The position numbers were made by a program, and so were the translations under genes. Positions 37,317 to 46,712 of a stretch of DNA of 64,000 nt are shown here, in pieces. Under the pieces are notes generated by a model that worked only from the letters and a program-made list of their open reading frames with translations, made no database searches and was not told the DNA's origin. Source of the stretch: Glycomyces fuscus. Its GTDB lineage: Bacteria > Actinomycetota > Actinomycetes > Streptosporangiales > Streptosporangiaceae. The stretch covers positions 549,904-613,903 of the forward strand of contig NYMS01000048.1 of NCBI GenBank assembly GCA_002529455.1. The letters run 5' to 3'. Each line of letters begins with the position of its first letter. Position 1 is the first letter of the stretch.

Positions 37317-37907
37317 GTGCCACATCTACGAACGAACCTCCAAGCACGCGACCGGACTGACACCGGGGCCACGGCCCCGGGAGCCCCGGGCGCCGCGGGC
37401 CGTGGAGGCGTGCGCCTGTCGCACCCGTCCCTGGAGGACGGGCCGCACATGTGGCGGCTGGCGCGGGAGAACGGCATGGACGTCAACTCCCCGTACGCCT
37501 ACGCGCTCTGGTGCCGGGACTTCGCCACGACCAGCGTCGTCGCCCGCGACGACGAGGGCCGTGTTGCGGCCTACGTCACCGGCTACGTGCGGCCCGACAG
37601 CCCCGACACGTACTTCCTCTGGCAGGTCGCCGTCGACTCCGCGTACCGCGGACAGGGGCTGGCCCGCCGGATGCTCGACTTCATCGGTGACCGGATCGCC
37701 GACAGGGGTCTGCGCTACCTCGAAGCGACCGTCACCGCCGACAACACCGCCTCCCGCGCCCTGTTCGCCTCGTTCGCCCGCGACCGGGACGCCGAGGCCG
37801 TGTGGAGTCCGCTCTTCAGCGGGGAACACTTCCCGGAGGGGGACACCCCGCACGACCCCGAGGACCTCGTGCGCATCGGTCCCCTCGGAACCGGGCCCGG
37901 AGCATGA
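37317..37907 (+). CDS. ectA: L-2,4-diaminobutyrate N-acetyltransferase
   Basis: This 196-residue GNAT-fold enzyme transfers an acetyl group from acetyl-CoA to the gamma-amino group of L-2,4-diaminobutyrate, the second step of ectoine synthesis. Visible features: DGPHMWRLARENGMDVNSPYAYALWC (only part quoted by family memory), the acetyl-CoA loop YRGQGLARRMLDF, and EATVTADNTASRALFASF. The gene order A-B-C with ectB and ectC fixes the assignment. Translation begins at GTG 37317; there is no ribosome site, which fits a leaderless message. About 30 residues of disordered N-terminus precede the fold. Confidence 0.95.
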   Translation: MPHLRTNLQARDRTDTGATAPGAPGAAGRGGVRLSHPSLEDGPHMWRLARENGMDVNSPYAYALWCRDFATTSVVARDDEGRVAAYVTGYVRPDSPDTYFLWQVAVDSAYRGQGLARRMLDFIGDRIADRGLRYLEATVTADNTASRALFASFARDRDAEAVWSPLFSGEHFPEGDTPHDPEDLVRIGPLGTGPGA

Positions 37908-38002
37908 CCGACCGTCCGCACCGGACCCAGCTCGACCCGACCCACCCCGTCGCCCAAGCCATGAGCCCACGAACCTGGGATAAAGGAACCGAGGAACACA
38001 CG

Positions 38003-39268
38003 ATGGAGACCTTCCAGCGCCTGGAGTCCGAAGTCCGCGGATACTGCCGGAACTGGCCGGTCGTGTTCGACCGGGCCGTCGGTAGCCACGTCTACTCCGA
38101 GGACGGCAAGCCCTATCTCGACTTCTTCGCGGGAGCGGGGTCGCTCAACTACGGGCACAACAACCCCGAGCTGAAGACCTCGCTCATCGAGTACCTGACC
38201 GACGACAAGATCGTGCACAGCCTCGACGCCTACAGCGTGGCCAAACGCGAGTTCCTGAAAACCTTCGAGGAGATCATCCTCAAACCCCGGGGCCTCGACT
38301 ACAAGGTCCAGTTCCCCGGCCCCGCGGGCAACAACGCGGTCGAGGCGGCGCTCAAGCTGGCCCGCAAGTACACCGGTCGCGAGACCATCGTCAACTTCAC
38401 CAACGGCTTCCACGGCATGACCCTGGGCGCCCTGGCCGTCACCGGCAACTCGATGAAGCGCGGCGGCGCGGGCGTGCCGCTGGGCCACGTCGCCACGATG
38501 CCGTTCGACAACTACCTGGACGGCAAGACGCCGGACTTCCTGTGGCTGCGCAGCCTGCTGGACGACAGCGGCAGCGGCCTGGACAAGCCCGCCGCCGTCA
38601 TCGTCGAGACGGTCCAGGGCGAGGGCGGCATCAACGCCGCCAGCGCCCAGTGGCTGCGCGAGCTCTCGGAGCTGTGCCGCGAGTACGACATCCTCATGAT
38701 CGTCGACGACATCCAGATGGGCTGCGGCCGCACCGGCGACTTCTTCAGCTTCGAGGAGGCCGGGATCACCCCGGACATCGTCACGCTGTCCAAGTCCATC
38801 AGCGGCTACGGCCTGCCCATGGCCCTCACCCTGTTCAAGCGCGAGCTGGACGTGTGGGAGCCGGGTGAGCACAACGGCACCTTCCGCGGGTTCAACCCGG
38901 CCATGGTGACCGCCGTCGAGGCCCTGCGCCGCTTCTGGAGCGACTCGGCGTTCGCCGACTCCGTCAAGGCCAAGGGCGACATGGTCGCCGCCCGCCTGTC
39001 GGAGATGGCCGCCGAGCACGCCGAGTTCGGCGCGCACGTGCGCGGCCGCGGCCTGGCCCGGGGCCTGGCCTTCGAGCAGACCGACATCGCCAAGAGGGTC
39101 GCCGCCGAGTGCTTCGACCGCGGCCTGCTCCTGGAGACCTCCGGTCCCGAGGACGAGGTGGCCAAGCTCCTGCCGCCGCTCACCGCGAGCGAGGAGGAAC
39201 TCACGGCCGGTCTTGACATCATGGCTGACGCGGCCCGTGCCGCGGTCAAGGCGGCTCAGCCCGCCTAG
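38003..39268 (+). CDS. ectB: Diaminobutyrate-2-oxoglutarate transaminase
   Basis: This 421-residue PLP enzyme moves an amino group from glutamate to L-aspartate-4-semialdehyde, giving L-2,4-diaminobutyrate, the first step of ectoine synthesis. Family features: DFFAGAGSLNYGHNNP near residue 38, FPGPAGNNAVEAALKLAR, NGFHGMTLGALA, ETVQGEGGINAAS, and the PLP Lys264 in LSKSISGYG. Length matches EctB. It lies 95 bp after ectA, with GAGG near the ATG, and 127 bp before ectC. It is part of the ectABC operon. Confidence 0.96.
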   Translation: METFQRLESEVRGYCRNWPVVFDRAVGSHVYSEDGKPYLDFFAGAGSLNYGHNNPELKTSLIEYLTDDKIVHSLDAYSVAKREFLKTFEEIILKPRGLDYKVQFPGPAGNNAVEAALKLARKYTGRETIVNFTNGFHGMTLGALAVTGNSMKRGGAGVPLGHVATMPFDNYLDGKTPDFLWLRSLLDDSGSGLDKPAAVIVETVQGEGGINAASAQWLRELSELCREYDILMIVDDIQMGCGRTGDFFSFEEAGITPDIVTLSKSISGYGLPMALTLFKRELDVWEPGEHNGTFRGFNPAMVTAVEALRRFWSDSAFADSVKAKGDMVAARLSEMAAEHAEFGAHVRGRGLARGLAFEQTDIAKRVAAECFDRGLLLETSGPEDEVAKLLPPLTASEEELTAGLDIMADAARAAVKAAQPA

Positions 39269-39395
39269 GGCTCCCCGCAGGGGGATCCCACACCACACGG
39301 TGCGGGGCCGGGCGGCGACCCTCGGGACGTCGTCCGGCCCCTCCCCGTGTGTCGCACCACCACAGGAGCGCCAAGAGCGCGTAGAGGGGGACACA

Positions 39396-39791
39396 GTGAT
39401 CGTTCGCAGTATGGACGAGGTCAACGACACCGACGCTGACATCAAGACGGAGAACTGGCGCAGCCGTCGGATCGTCCTGGCCAAGGACAAGGTCGGCTTC
39501 TCCTTCCACGAGACCGTGCTCTACGCGGGCACCGAGTCGACCTTCTGGTACGCCAACCACGTCGAGCTCGTGCACTGCATCGAGGGTGAGGCCGAGCTGA
39601 CCAACGAGGAGACCGGGGAGAAGCACATCATCACCCCGGGCACCCTCTACCTCCTCGACGGCCACGAGAAGCACACCGTCCGCCCGAAGACGGACTTCCG
39701 CGTGCTGTGCGTGTTCAACCCGCCCGTCACCGGGCGCGAGGTGCACGACGAGAACGGCGTCTACCCCCTCGTGGTCGAGGAAGACGCCTAG
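39396..39791 (+). CDS. ectC: L-ectoine synthase
   Basis: This 131-residue cupin closes N-gamma-acetyl-diaminobutyrate to ectoine with loss of water. Visible features are VRSMDEVNDTDADIKTENW at the start, GFSFHETVLYAGTESTFWYA, HCIEGEAELTNEETGEKH and LYLLDGHEKHTVR, matching EctC through the cupin metal site. Length is typical. It starts at GTG 39396 after AGAGGGGG. A strong terminator follows at 39816. No ectD hydroxylase gene is nearby, so only ectoine, not hydroxyectoine, is evident from this locus. Confidence 0.96.
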   Translation: MIVRSMDEVNDTDADIKTENWRSRRIVLAKDKVGFSFHETVLYAGTESTFWYANHVELVHCIEGEAELTNEETGEKHIITPGTLYLLDGHEKHTVRPKTDFRVLCVFNPPVTGREVHDENGVYPLVVEEDA

Positions 39792-39815
39792 AACGCCAGG
39801 ACTGAGGGAACCACG

Positions 39816-39845
39816 CGGGCGGGGCCGAACGGCCCCGCCCGTTTC
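39816..39845 (+). terminator. Rho-independent terminator of ectABC
   Basis: CGGGCGGGGCCG and its complement form a 12-bp stem with an AA loop, followed by TTTC, 24 bp after the ectC stop. Confidence 0.87.
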
Positions 39846-39993
39846 GCGTCGGCGGGCGGGGGCTCCGGGCGGATCCGGGGCGTCCGCGCGGTGTCGCGGG
39901 GGTGGCGCCCCAGGGTGACGGGGATCCGGACCCAGGGTCACGAGTTCCAGGTGACCCGCCCTGAGCAGGCCAAAGGCGGGGTCACTCCGAGAC

Positions 39994-40018
39994 TGCACGT
40001 GCATAACCAGTGCATAAC
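39994..40018. promoter_or_regulatory. Direct repeat GTGCATAAC x2 and palindrome TGCACGTGCA upstream of the uptake operon
   Basis: GTGCATAAC stands at 39999-40007 and 40010-40018, one helical turn apart, and the first copy overlaps the palindrome TGCACGTGCA at 39994-40003. They lie about 205 bp before the first gene of the uptake operon, within a 431-bp gene-free stretch (39792-40222). A regulator site is likely; its protein is unknown. Confidence 0.55.
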
Positions 40019-40222
40019 GGACTAAACGTGTCTTGTTACTGCCGGAGCTGCCCGGGGAGGGAGACTCCCGTACTTACGCCGCCGTGCCCTGCCCCCGGGC
40101 GGCGGCCGCAGCCGCGGCCCAGTACCGCGGACCGCCCACACCAGGCGTCCCGATCCGAATGCGCGGCGCTGTCGTCCGACAGGACGAGGGCGCCGTTCCC
40201 GTGAGTCTTTCGAGGAGCAGTC

Positions 40223-41140
40223 GTGAAGAAGCAGGTACCCGCAGTACGCAGAGGAGCCTGGGGCCGCCGTGACGCACTCCGACTGGGAGGCGTGGGGCTG
40301 GCCACCCTCGGCCTGGCCGCCTGCAGCCGCGTCGACGGCGGAGGGGAGGGGGAGGAGGGCGCCTCGATCCTGGACCGGCTGCGCGAGCAGGGCTTCGTGG
40401 CCGTCGGCCTCGCCAACGAGATCCCCTTCGGCTTCGTCGACGACGCCGGCAACCCCGCGGGGCAGTCCCCCGCCGTGGCCCAGGCGGTCTTCGAGGAGCT
40501 GGGCGTCCCCGAGATCCAGGCCTCCTCCGTGAGCTGGGACGGGCTCATCCCCGGCCTGAACGCGAACCGCTTCGACGTCATCGCCGCCGGCATGTTCATC
40601 ACGCCCGAGCGCTGCGGCCAGGTCGCCTTCAGCGAGCCCACCGCCACCTCCCCCGAGGCCTTCCTGGTCGCCGAGGGCAACCCGGAGAACATCCAGCACT
40701 TCACGGACTTCGCCGACAACTCCGACCTTCGGCTCGCCGTGCTCAACGCCTCCGTCGAGCAGTCCTACGCCGAGCACTTCGGGGTCACCGAGGACCAGAT
40801 GGAGCTCATCCCCGACCAGACCACCGGCTACGAGCTGCTGGAGGCGGGGCGCGTCGACGCGGTCTCCATGCTCAGCGTGTCCCACACCTACCTGCTCCAG
40901 GACCGGGGCGGCCCCTTCGAGGTCACCGAGGCGTTCTTCCCCGAGATCGACGGCCAGGAGGAGAAGGGCTGGGGCGGACTGTGCTTCCGCCAGGAGGACA
41001 CCCAGCTCCTGGAGGAGGTCAACCGGGTGATCGCCGAGTTCAAGGAGAGCGGACGCCTCCTGGAGCTGGGCGAGGAGTGGGGCTTCACCGAGGCCGACCT
41101 GCCCGACGACACGACCACAGCCGAACTCTGCGAGGGATGA
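40223..41140 (+). CDS. ehuB: Ectoine/hydroxyectoine ABC transporter substrate-binding lipoprotein
   Basis: This 305-residue protein is a family 3 amino-acid-type binding protein. Its N-terminus has a twin-Arg-like GRRDALRLGG and a lipobox LGLAACSR, so it is a lipid-anchored, probably Tat-exported protein. Mature features: VGLANEIPFGFVDDAGNPAG, RFDVIAAGMFITPERC, LAVLNASVEQSYAEHFG. The order with two permeases and an ATPase, next to ectABC, and the NEIPFGF block point to EhuB, which captures ectoine. The GTG at 40223 follows GAGGAGCAG. Generic polar amino acid uptake is the alternative. Confidence 0.85.
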   Translation: MKKQVPAVRRGAWGRRDALRLGGVGLATLGLAACSRVDGGGEGEEGASILDRLREQGFVAVGLANEIPFGFVDDAGNPAGQSPAVAQAVFEELGVPEIQASSVSWDGLIPGLNANRFDVIAAGMFITPERCGQVAFSEPTATSPEAFLVAEGNPENIQHFTDFADNSDLRLAVLNASVEQSYAEHFGVTEDQMELIPDQTTGYELLEAGRVDAVSMLSVSHTYLLQDRGGPFEVTEAFFPEIDGQEEKGWGGLCFRQEDTQLLEEVNRVIAEFKESGRLLELGEEWGFTEADLPDDTTTAELCEG

Positions 41141-41147
41141 ACCCGCA

Positions 41148-41876
41148 GTGGACTTCCTGATCCAGCGACTACCGCTCTACGCCGAGGGCGCATGGGTCAC
41201 CATCCAGCTCACCCTCGGGGGCATCGCACTGGCCTTCGTCCTCGCCATGGTCTTCGGGATCATGGGGACGATCCGCCACTGGCTCCCCAGGGCCGTCTCC
41301 ACGGTCTACGTGGAGGTGTTCCGGGGCATCGCCGCGCTGGTGCTGATGTTCTGGATGGCGTTCGCCCTGCCCCAGCTGACCGGTTTCCAGCTGGCCGACA
41401 CCTTCGCCGCCATCCTCGCCGTGGGCCTCAACCTGGGGGCCTACGGGGCCGAGGTCGTGCGCTCGTCCATCAACGCCGTGCCCAAGCCGCAGGTCGAGGC
41501 CACCGTCGCGCTGAACCTCTCCTGGTTCCAGCGGATGCGCCTGGTCGTGCTGCCCCAGGCCTGGGCCCAGATGCTGCCCACGTTCGGCAACCTCAACATC
41601 GAGCTGATGAAGGCCACCGCGGTGTCCTACCTCATCGGCGTGGCCGACCTGACGGCCGTCGCGCAGAACATGCGCCAGGCCACGGGTGAGACGGTGGCGG
41701 CCTTCGCCGGCGCCTTCGTCCTCTACTACCTGATCGCGCAGGTCCTCATCATCGGCATGCGACTGCTCGAACGCCGCGCCAACCGCAAGCTGGGCCGCGC
41801 CGCGCCGGGCGGCGGAGGCCTGACGTCCCTCCTGCGGCCCCCGGCCGTCGGCACGAAGGCGGGGGTGGCCAAGTGA
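41148..41876 (+). CDS. ehuC: Ectoine ABC transporter permease
   Basis: This 242-residue polar-amino-acid-type permease has about five membrane helices and the EAA-like loop INAVPKPQVEATVALNLSW, which docks on the ATPase. The start GTG is 7 bp after the ehuB stop. It pairs with the next permease, which starts inside its stop codon. EhuC/EhuD naming rests on the operon and its place beside ectABC. Confidence 0.84.
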   Translation: MDFLIQRLPLYAEGAWVTIQLTLGGIALAFVLAMVFGIMGTIRHWLPRAVSTVYVEVFRGIAALVLMFWMAFALPQLTGFQLADTFAAILAVGLNLGAYGAEVVRSSINAVPKPQVEATVALNLSWFQRMRLVVLPQAWAQMLPTFGNLNIELMKATAVSYLIGVADLTAVAQNMRQATGETVAAFAGAFVLYYLIAQVLIIGMRLLERRANRKLGRAAPGGGGLTSLLRPPAVGTKAGVAK

Positions 41877-42500
41877 TGTTCTGGGACTTCCAGTGGACCT
41901 TCGAGGTCATGCCCGACCTGCTGGGCGGGCTGTGGGTGACCGTCCAGATCACCGTGCTGGGTTACCTGATCGCGCTGGTCCTGGGCCTGCTGATCGCCAT
42001 CGTCCGCAGGACGCCGGTCGTCGGTCCCGTCCTGCACGCGGTCATGGAGTTCGTCCGCACGACCCCGCTGGTCATCCAGCTGGTGTTCGTCTTCTTCCTG
42101 GCCCCGTCCACCGTCACCGGGTTCGTCGTGGGCGTCGTGGTCATCGGCGTCCACTACGCGGCCTACACCGCCGAGGTCTACCGCTCGGGGATCGAGGGCG
42201 TGGCCAAGGGGCAGTGGGAGGCGGCCCGGGCGCTGAGCCTGCCCACGAGCCGCACCTGGGGCGCCATCGTGCTGCCGCAGGCGATCCGCAAGGTGATCCC
42301 GGCGCTGGGCAACTACCTCATCGCGATGTTCAAGGACACACCGCTGCTGCTGGCGATCAGTGTGCCCGAACTGCTCACGGAGGCCCGACAGGTCGGCAGC
42401 GCGAGCTTCCGCGTCGTCGAGGCCTACACCCTGGTCGGGATCCTGTTCCTCCTCGTGAGCGTCCCGTCCGCCATCCTCATCCGACGACTGGAGCGACGCT

Positions 42501-42514
<14 letters not shown>
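41876..42514 (+). CDS. ehuD: Ectoine ABC transporter permease
   Basis: This 212-residue permease carries the EAA-like loop GIEGVAKGQWEAARALSL and the FVRTTPLVIQLVFVFF helix typical of HisM-type permeases. The ATG at 41876 overlaps the ehuC stop (TGATG); a GTG one codon earlier is also possible. The gene overlaps the ATPase gene by 14 bp, so all three are translationally linked. Confidence 0.84.
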
Positions 42515-43337
<823 letters not shown>

Positions 43338-43363
43338 GGGCGCCCCCGCGCCCGCGTACCGCC

Positions 43364-43389
43364 GGGGCCGCTCCCTCGGGAGCGGCCCC
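43364..43389 (+). terminator. Hairpin terminator of the ehu operon
   Basis: GGGGCCGCTCCC and its complement form a 12-bp stem with a TC loop, 27 bp after the ehuA stop. Confidence 0.82.
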
Positions 43390-43404
43390 TCGGTGTGACG
43401 GGAC

Positions 43405-43426
43405 ATGTCGAGGCGAGTGGCGACAT
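43405..43426. promoter_or_regulatory. Inverted repeat ATGTCG-N10-CGACAT
   Basis: A 6-bp dyad with a 10-base spacer stands 71-92 bp before the CPBP-like gene; an AT-richer stretch with promoter character (43430-43455) follows. Operator role is a guess. Confidence 0.35.
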
Positions 43427-43496
43427 ACCGTAGTCATTAAGTAGCTTTTAGTTTCCCCTTGGGCAGAATGAGAGTTCTGAGACAGGGGGGACTCTT

Positions 43497-44435
43497 GTGA
43501 CCATGGTGCGAAGATGGGGGCTCGTCTGGGGGGTGCTGGCCGCACTGGTGCTCGTCACGGTGCCGATGCTCTCCGACCCCGCGCTGCGCTCCGACGTCCT
43601 CGACGACTCCCTGGTCCTCTTCCTGGTCTCGTGGTCCCCGATGCTGATCGGCGGGATCCTGGCCTGGGCCATGGTCAGGGGCTTCGGAGCCCGCGAACAG
43701 CTGGACCGCCGCGTCGTCCAGGCGATGGACGGCCACCCCATCGTCCGTGAGCTGGGCTGGCTGGGGCTGTTCCTCACCGGCTTCATGGTGTCCATGGCGC
43801 TGCTGTCGATGATCTTCGCCACCTACGAGGCCGTGTTCGGCGCCGACCTGGCCATGTCCGAGGCCCTGGTCTCACGCCTGCTGTTCCTGTTCACCCTGCC
43901 GCTGCTGGTCATGGACCGCTCCGGCATCACGGTGGACGGCAAGGGCACCGCCATGCCCGCGGTCGCCCTGAAGGTGTCCGAGCCCTGGCGCTGGCTCGGG
44001 ATGGTGCCGATCGCCATCGCGCTGATCCTGATCGGCTACCTGCTCATCCCGCGCATCGGACTGCCGGAGCCCTCCCTACAGCTGCTGGGCTACGTGCTCG
44101 CGTTCACCGTCATGGCGGTGTGCGAGGAGATCTTCTTCCGGGGGATGGTGCAGACCCGCCTGGAGATCCTCATGGGCCGGTGGGGCGGCATCGTCACCAC
44201 CTCGGTGGTCTTCGCCGTCACCTACGCCCTCATCCAGCCCTTCGACGCGGTGTCCCAGCTGCCGGGGACCGGACTGGTGTACAACACCGGCCTGGCCCTG
44301 CTCACCTACGCCACGGCCAGCCTCCTCTACGGCTACCTGTGGACGTGTTTCCGCAACACGTGGATCCAGGTGGTGATGCGTGTCGGCATGTTCCTGATGC
44401 TCATGCCCCCCGAACTCCAGGGCGGTGTCGGGTGA
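43497..44435 (+). CDS. CPBP-like intramembrane protein (protease motifs partly missing)
   Basis: This 312-residue membrane protein has about eight helices. MAVCEEIFFRGMVQTRLE (about residues 205-222) holds the EExxxR motif of CPBP/Abi proteases. The second motif, normally F-x3-H, is represented by VVFAVTYALIQ with no His, and the third motif His/Asn is also unclear near NTWIQVVMRV. It may therefore be an inactive scaffold member. The GTG at 43497 is preceded by GGGGGGA. It stands between the ehu terminator and ppk and seems to be a single gene. CPBP proteins act in prenyl processing, bacteriocin immunity and signalling; no role is evident here. Confidence 0.72.
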   Translation: MTMVRRWGLVWGVLAALVLVTVPMLSDPALRSDVLDDSLVLFLVSWSPMLIGGILAWAMVRGFGAREQLDRRVVQAMDGHPIVRELGWLGLFLTGFMVSMALLSMIFATYEAVFGADLAMSEALVSRLLFLFTLPLLVMDRSGITVDGKGTAMPAVALKVSEPWRWLGMVPIAIALILIGYLLIPRIGLPEPSLQLLGYVLAFTVMAVCEEIFFRGMVQTRLEILMGRWGGIVTTSVVFAVTYALIQPFDAVSQLPGTGLVYNTGLALLTYATASLLYGYLWTCFRNTWIQVVMRVGMFLMLMPPELQGGVG

Positions 44436-44600
44436 CCGGCGCCCGCCCCCCGGCGAACGGTGAAACCCTTGGTCAGGGGGAGGAATCTTCGCCGGGAGCG
44501 GGCATAAGACCACAGAGAGCCCACACCGGTCGTGTCGCGGTCATTTTCCCCTCACGGGGTTGTCACCTTGCGGTCATGGAAAAGGGGGAGTCTGCCCACT

Positions 44601-46712
44601 GTGAGCACGGAAACAGCGCCAACACCAGAGGAATCCGCCGCCGATACGCCCGAGCTTCCCGCCGACAGGTTCATGGACCGGGAGGAGGGGTGGCTGCGCT
44701 TCAACCAGCGTGTGCTCGAACTCGCCGAGGACGAGGACATCCCCCTCCTGGAACGCGCGCGGTTCCTGGCGATCTTCTCCAGCAACCTGGACGAGTTCTT
44801 CATGGTGCGCGTAGCCGGGCTCAAACGCCGCCTGGCCACCGGCCTCTCCGTCGCCTCCTCCAGCGGGCACCGCCCCCGTGCGCTGCTCGAGCGCATCTCC
44901 CGCGTCACCCGCGAGCTCATGCTCCGCCAGGCCGCCTGCTTCCAGGACAGCGTCGCGCCCGCACTGCGCGAGGTCGGCATCCGCATCGTGCGCTGGAACG
45001 AACTGGAGACCGTCGAGCGCGAGAACCTGCGCGGCTACTTCCAGCGCTCCGTCTACCCGCTGGTGACCCCCTTCGCGGTCGACTCCGCGCACCCCTTCCC
45101 CTACGTCTCCGGCCGCTCGCTCAACCTCGCGGTCGCCGTCTGCGACCCGCAGGACGGGCGCCGCATGTTCGCCCGGGTGAAGATACCCAGCTCCCTGCCC
45201 CGCTTCATCGAGCTGGGCGACCGCGAGGGCGGCCGGTTCGTCCCGGTCGAGGACATCGTCGCCGCCCACCTGCCCCAGCTCTTCGAGGGCATGCAGATCA
45301 TGGAGCACAACGCCTTCCGGGTCACCCGCAACGCCGACCTGGAGGTCGACGAGGACGAGACCGACGACCTCGTCACCTCCCTGGAGAACGAGCTGCTGCG
45401 CCGCCGCTTCGGCCCGCTCGTGCGCCTGGAGGTCGAACAGGACATCAGCGACGAGGCCCTGGCCATCCTCACCCAGGAACTGGGCGCCGAGGAGGAGGAG
45501 ATCTACCGGGTCCCCGGCCCGCTCAACCTCGCCGGGCTCTCCCAGATCGCCGACACCGACCGCCCCGAACTGCGCTACCCGCCCATGGTCCCCGTCGAGC
45601 CGCTCGCCCTGACCTCCGGCGACCTCTTCGCCGCCGTCCGCGAACGCGAGATACTCGTCCACCACCCCTACGAGTCCTTCGCCACCACCACCGAGCGCTT
45701 CCTGGCCCTGGCCTCCACCGACCCCGAGGTCATGGCGATCAAGCAGACCCTGTACCGCACCAGCGGCGACTCGCCCATCGTGGAGTCCCTCATCGAGGCC
45801 GCCCGCGGGGGCAAGGAGGTCGTGGTCCTGGTCGAGATCAAGGCCCGCTTCGACGAGCAGAACAACATCCAGTGGGCCCGCAAGCTCGAACAGGCGGGCT
45901 GCCACGTCGTCTACGGCGTCGTCGGGCTCAAGACCCACTGCAAGCTGTCCATGGTCGTGCGCCGCGACGACGACGGGCTGCTGCGCCGCTACTGCCACGT
46001 GGGCACCGGCAACTACAACCCGAGCACCGCCCGCATGTACGAGGACTTCGGCCTGTTCAGCGCCGACCCCGAGGTGGGCGAGGACGTCAGCGACCTGTTC
46101 AACAGCCTCACCGGCTTCTCCCGCAAGAAGCACTACCAGCGCCTGCTCGTGGCGCCCTCCTCCCTGCGTGAGAGCCTGCTCCAACAGATCGCCGTCGAGA
46201 TCGACAACAGCCTCAAGGGCGAGCCGGCGCGCATCCGGATCAAGGTCAACTCCCTGGTCGACCGGGAGATCATCGACGCCCTGTACCGGGCCTCCCAGGC
46301 CGGGGTGAGCGTGGACCTGTGGGTGCGGGGCAGCTGCGTCCTGCGCGCCGGGGTGCCCGGGCTCTCCGAGAACATCCGGGTGCGCAGCATCCTGGGCCGC
46401 TTCCTGGAGCACTCCCGCATCTTCGTCTTCGCCAACGGCTGGCGGCCCCAGGTGTGGATCGGCAGCGCCGACCTGATGCCCCGCAACCTCGACCGCCGGG
46501 TCGAGGCCCTGGTGCGCGTGTCCGACACCGAGCAGTGCCGCAGGCTGGTACGCCTCATGGACCTGGCGATGGACGACGGCACATCGTCCTGGCGGCTCCA
46601 GCCCGACGGGACGTGGACCCGCTTCACCCGCGACGGTGACGGGCGGCCGCTCACCGACCTCCAGGACAGCCTGCGCGGCGACCGCCACCTGCGCGTGGTG
46701 GAGGTCGGATGA
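44601..46712 (+). CDS. ppk: Polyphosphate kinase 1
   Basis: This 703-residue enzyme makes long-chain polyphosphate from ATP reversibly. Its N-terminal four-helix domain contains FLAIFSSNLDEFFMVRVAGL, and the catalytic domain has NNIQWARKLEQAG and GLKTHCKLSMVVRR, whose His is the expected phosphorylated residue. SADLMPRNLDRRVEALVRV lies near the C-terminus. The GTG at 44601 follows GGGGGAG. The next gene starts inside its stop (ATGA at 46709). The ppk plus MutT1-type pair is also known from mycobacteria. Length and motifs are those of a complete PPK1. Confidence 0.94.
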   Translation: MSTETAPTPEESAADTPELPADRFMDREEGWLRFNQRVLELAEDEDIPLLERARFLAIFSSNLDEFFMVRVAGLKRRLATGLSVASSSGHRPRALLERISRVTRELMLRQAACFQDSVAPALREVGIRIVRWNELETVERENLRGYFQRSVYPLVTPFAVDSAHPFPYVSGRSLNLAVAVCDPQDGRRMFARVKIPSSLPRFIELGDREGGRFVPVEDIVAAHLPQLFEGMQIMEHNAFRVTRNADLEVDEDETDDLVTSLENELLRRRFGPLVRLEVEQDISDEALAILTQELGAEEEEIYRVPGPLNLAGLSQIADTDRPELRYPPMVPVEPLALTSGDLFAAVREREILVHHPYESFATTTERFLALASTDPEVMAIKQTLYRTSGDSPIVESLIEAARGGKEVVVLVEIKARFDEQNNIQWARKLEQAGCHVVYGVVGLKTHCKLSMVVRRDDDGLLRRYCHVGTGNYNPSTARMYEDFGLFSADPEVGEDVSDLFNSLTGFSRKKHYQRLLVAPSSLRESLLQQIAVEIDNSLKGEPARIRIKVNSLVDREIIDALYRASQAGVSVDLWVRGSCVLRAGVPGLSENIRVRSILGRFLEHSRIFVFANGWRPQVWIGSADLMPRNLDRRVEALVRVSDTEQCRRLVRLMDLAMDDGTSSWRLQPDGTWTRFTRDGDGRPLTDLQDSLRGDRHLRVVEVG

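Noticed and set aside
43405..43426. Considered a strong operator for the CPBP-like gene
   Set aside because: Arms are only 6 bp and spaced 10 bp; such dyads arise often by chance, so it was kept only as a low-confidence site.
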